Shown piece after piece: positions 7,168-8,141 of a stretch of DNA of 8,141 nt. The notes below the pieces were generated by a model. The model had not been told where the DNA came from and made no database searches. It saw nothing but the letters and a program-made list of their open reading frames with translations. The DNA is from Rickettsiales bacterium (GTDB lineage Bacteria > Pseudomonadota > Alphaproteobacteria > Rickettsiales > CANDYO01), in contig CANDYO010000088.1 of the NCBI GenBank assembly GCA_947424995.1, forward strand, positions 1 through 8,141, written 5' to 3'. Made by a program: the position numbers and the translations under genes. Every line of letters starts with the position of its first letter. Position 1 is the first letter of the stretch.

Positions 7168-7204
7168 AAAGATAGTTTGTAACCATATTAATTGAGTAAA
7201 ATGA

Positions 7205-7519
7205 ATGTCAAGTTTAGAAGAAATAAATCGTGATTATAGTAACTACACCTCAATCGAAAAATTATTTGCATACACTTCTTATGGAGTTCAAATTGGAGCT
7301 GCGGTTATAGGCGTATCTACAGCTTTTATGGTAACGTCTATGGCTCTTCCATGTTATAAAAAAGGATCATTACAAACCACTGAGCTTGTTTCATGTGCTG
7401 GTGTATTTATAATTGCTGGAACATTTATAGGTGGAGCTGTAGGAGCAGCAACAGGAACAGTTATCGGAGCTGTGTTTTTAGCCAATGATTTGGTTCATAA
7501 TGACTATGACCTTACTTAA
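7205..7519 (+). CDS. Small two-helix membrane protein with glycine zipper, function unknown
   Basis: 104 residues; I do not recognise the family. Seen: a polar N-terminus (1-26), hydrophobic helix one at about 27-49 and a short loop with CYKKGS. Helix two (about 62-94) carries glycines at 72, 76, 80, 84 and 88, an unbroken G-x-x-x-G series. The tail NDYDLT is acidic. There is no cleavable signal peptide. Glycine zippers of this kind let helices pack tightly and are known from oligomeric membrane proteins, pore-forming toxins and 17-kDa-type lipoproteins, but this protein has no lipobox. Predicted to be a hairpin of two helices in the inner membrane, or an exported membrane-inserting protein. 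The start at 7205 fits the TTGAG ribosome site; another ATG at 7201 is out of frame. It is divergent from tatD and has no obvious operon partner. Confidence 0.7.
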   Translation: MSSLEEINRDYSNYTSIEKLFAYTSYGVQIGAAVIGVSTAFMVTSMALPCYKKGSLQTTELVSCAGVFIIAGTFIGGAVGAATGTVIGAVFLANDLVHNDYDLT

Positions 7520-7548
7520 GCGCTCTTGATAGATTATCGACAGAAAAC

Positions 7549-7564
7549 GTTAATTTATATTAAC
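7549..7564. repeat. Perfect inverted repeat GTTAAT-N4-ATTAAC upstream of a promoter
   Basis: Six-base arms around the four-base spacer TTAT, ending six bases before the -35 box TTGACA at 7571. The position suits an operator or activator site for the gene at 7634. It lacks a following T-run and a GC-rich stem, so a terminator for the small membrane gene is less likely. Confidence 0.4.
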
Positions 7565-7570
7565 ATTTAG

Positions 7571-7598
7571 TTGACATATTTATTTTTTATATTATTCT
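7571..7598 (+). promoter_or_regulatory. Sigma-70-type promoter for the right-edge gene
   Basis: A perfect -35 TTGACA (7571-7576), a 16-base spacer, then TATTCT (7593-7598, four of six). Initiation near 7605 gives a leader of about 30 bases before the ATG at 7634. Alternative -10 boxes (TATATT, TATTAT) lie too close to the -35. Confidence 0.5.
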
Positions 7599-7633
7599 GA
7601 AGCTTAAATAAATATATAACAAATAGGTAATAT

Positions 7634-8141
7634 ATGACTAATAATTGTAAAATTGTATTTTTCTTTGAAGATCATAGAAATATGAAAGGTTTAAAAGCTG
7701 TAACTACTTTGTTACCGTTTTTTAAAGAGCGAGGCTTTAAGACTATTGCAGTTGAAGAAACAGCAGAAAAAAGTCAAAGAGATATGTTAAAGCAATATAG
7801 TGACGCATATAAAAAAGTACAAAAAGGACAAATGCTAGATATGAAAGACTTCATTGAAGGTAATTACTTGTTCGTAAAAAATGCTATTAGTAATGGATTT
7901 TCCTTGAAGCCTATTGATGTTAGTCGAAAAGACTTTGATAATTTTAACAGACAAAGTGAAAATAAAGAGCAGAAAATCCTAGCTCAGCTCGATAACTATT
8001 CAACATCAAATAATATATTTGATGTTGAAATCTTAATGCAAGAAGACTACGTAGCTAAGCTGTGGGTTCAGCTTTCACAAAGTGTTTTTGTTACAAAGAG
8101 AGATAAGAATTTTGTTGAAAAAATCGATGAGATTTGCCTAG
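7634..8141 (+). CDS. Partial protein, possibly of the TraB/ChaN/Tiki/EreA-like fold group (3' end outside window)
   Basis: The frame is open for 169 codons from the ATG at 7634 to the edge. AGG at 7625-7627 is a fitting ribosome site. I do not recognise it by overall sequence. Seen: a beta strand KIVFFF followed by E12-D13-H14, then a helix and GFKTIAVEE with E41-E42. A predicted helical region is followed by GFSLKPIDVSR (88-98), and near the end is KRDKNFVEKIDEI (155-167). This order (strand-ExH, strand-EE, a 'piD' strand, and an RDxxf helix) resembles the pattern in the TraB/PrgY, ChaN, Tiki and erythromycin-esterase group, where the Glu/His residues form a metal or catalytic site. The match is by motif order only. 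The usual Gly before ExH is Phe here. No signal peptide or membrane helix is visible, so it is likely cytoplasmic or a translocated effector. It has its own promoter and an inverted repeat upstream. Confidence 0.6.
   Translation, partial: MTNNCKIVFFFEDHRNMKGLKAVTTLLPFFKERGFKTIAVEETAEKSQRDMLKQYSDAYKKVQKGQMLDMKDFIEGNYLFVKNAISNGFSLKPIDVSRKDFDNFNRQSENKEQKILAQLDNYSTSNNIFDVEILMQEDYVAKLWVQLSQSVFVTKRDKNFVEKIDEICL

Overview
The window is AT-rich, bacterial and densely coding. It most resembles the genome of an obligate intracellular, host-associated proteobacterium; I favour Rickettsiales or a similar alphaproteobacterial symbiont. The reasons are a ProP-like MFS permease of the kind often multiplied in such genomes, a large eukaryote-type Ulp1/CE-clan cysteine protease, small unrecognised membrane proteins, and ordinary housekeeping genes (tatD, rsmD, tRNA-Lys). 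This placement is inference from gene style, not a phylogenetic result.

Layout. Bases 1-1127 (minus) hold most of a metabolite:H+ symporter-type MFS permease whose 3' end lies outside the window. A 163-base divergent intergenic region carries recognisable promoters for both directions and an imperfect palindrome. Bases 1291-5323 (plus) are a tight two-gene operon: a LuxR-type regulator, then a 1069-residue protein with a C-terminal Ulp1-like protease domain (catalytic H854, D875, Q913, C919 visible). The protease ribosome-binding site overlaps the regulator's stop codon. A 313-base stretch without a convincing gene follows. Then come the minus-strand housekeeping genes, in transcription order tatD, rsmD (4-base overlap) and tRNA-Lys(CUU) with an encoded CCA end, closed by a hairpin/T-run terminator at 5603-5624.

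From 7205 on the plus strand there is a 104-residue two-helix membrane protein with a striking glycine zipper. After it, behind a TTGACA promoter and a perfect inverted repeat, is the start of a protein whose scattered motifs suggest the TraB/ChaN/Tiki/erythromycin-esterase fold group. It runs off the right edge.

The most interesting unit is the LuxR regulator plus CE-protease pair. It looks like a self-contained effector module with its own coupled regulator: a probable deubiquitinase or Ubl protease aimed at a eukaryotic host, with about 800 N-terminal residues I cannot assign. Its position between a permease and the 3' side of a tRNA gene fits accessory DNA, but no integrase or att repeat is visible. 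Taken together, the left two-thirds looks like host-interaction cargo, the tatD-rsmD-tRNA block like conserved core, and the right end like a second stretch of accessory genes.
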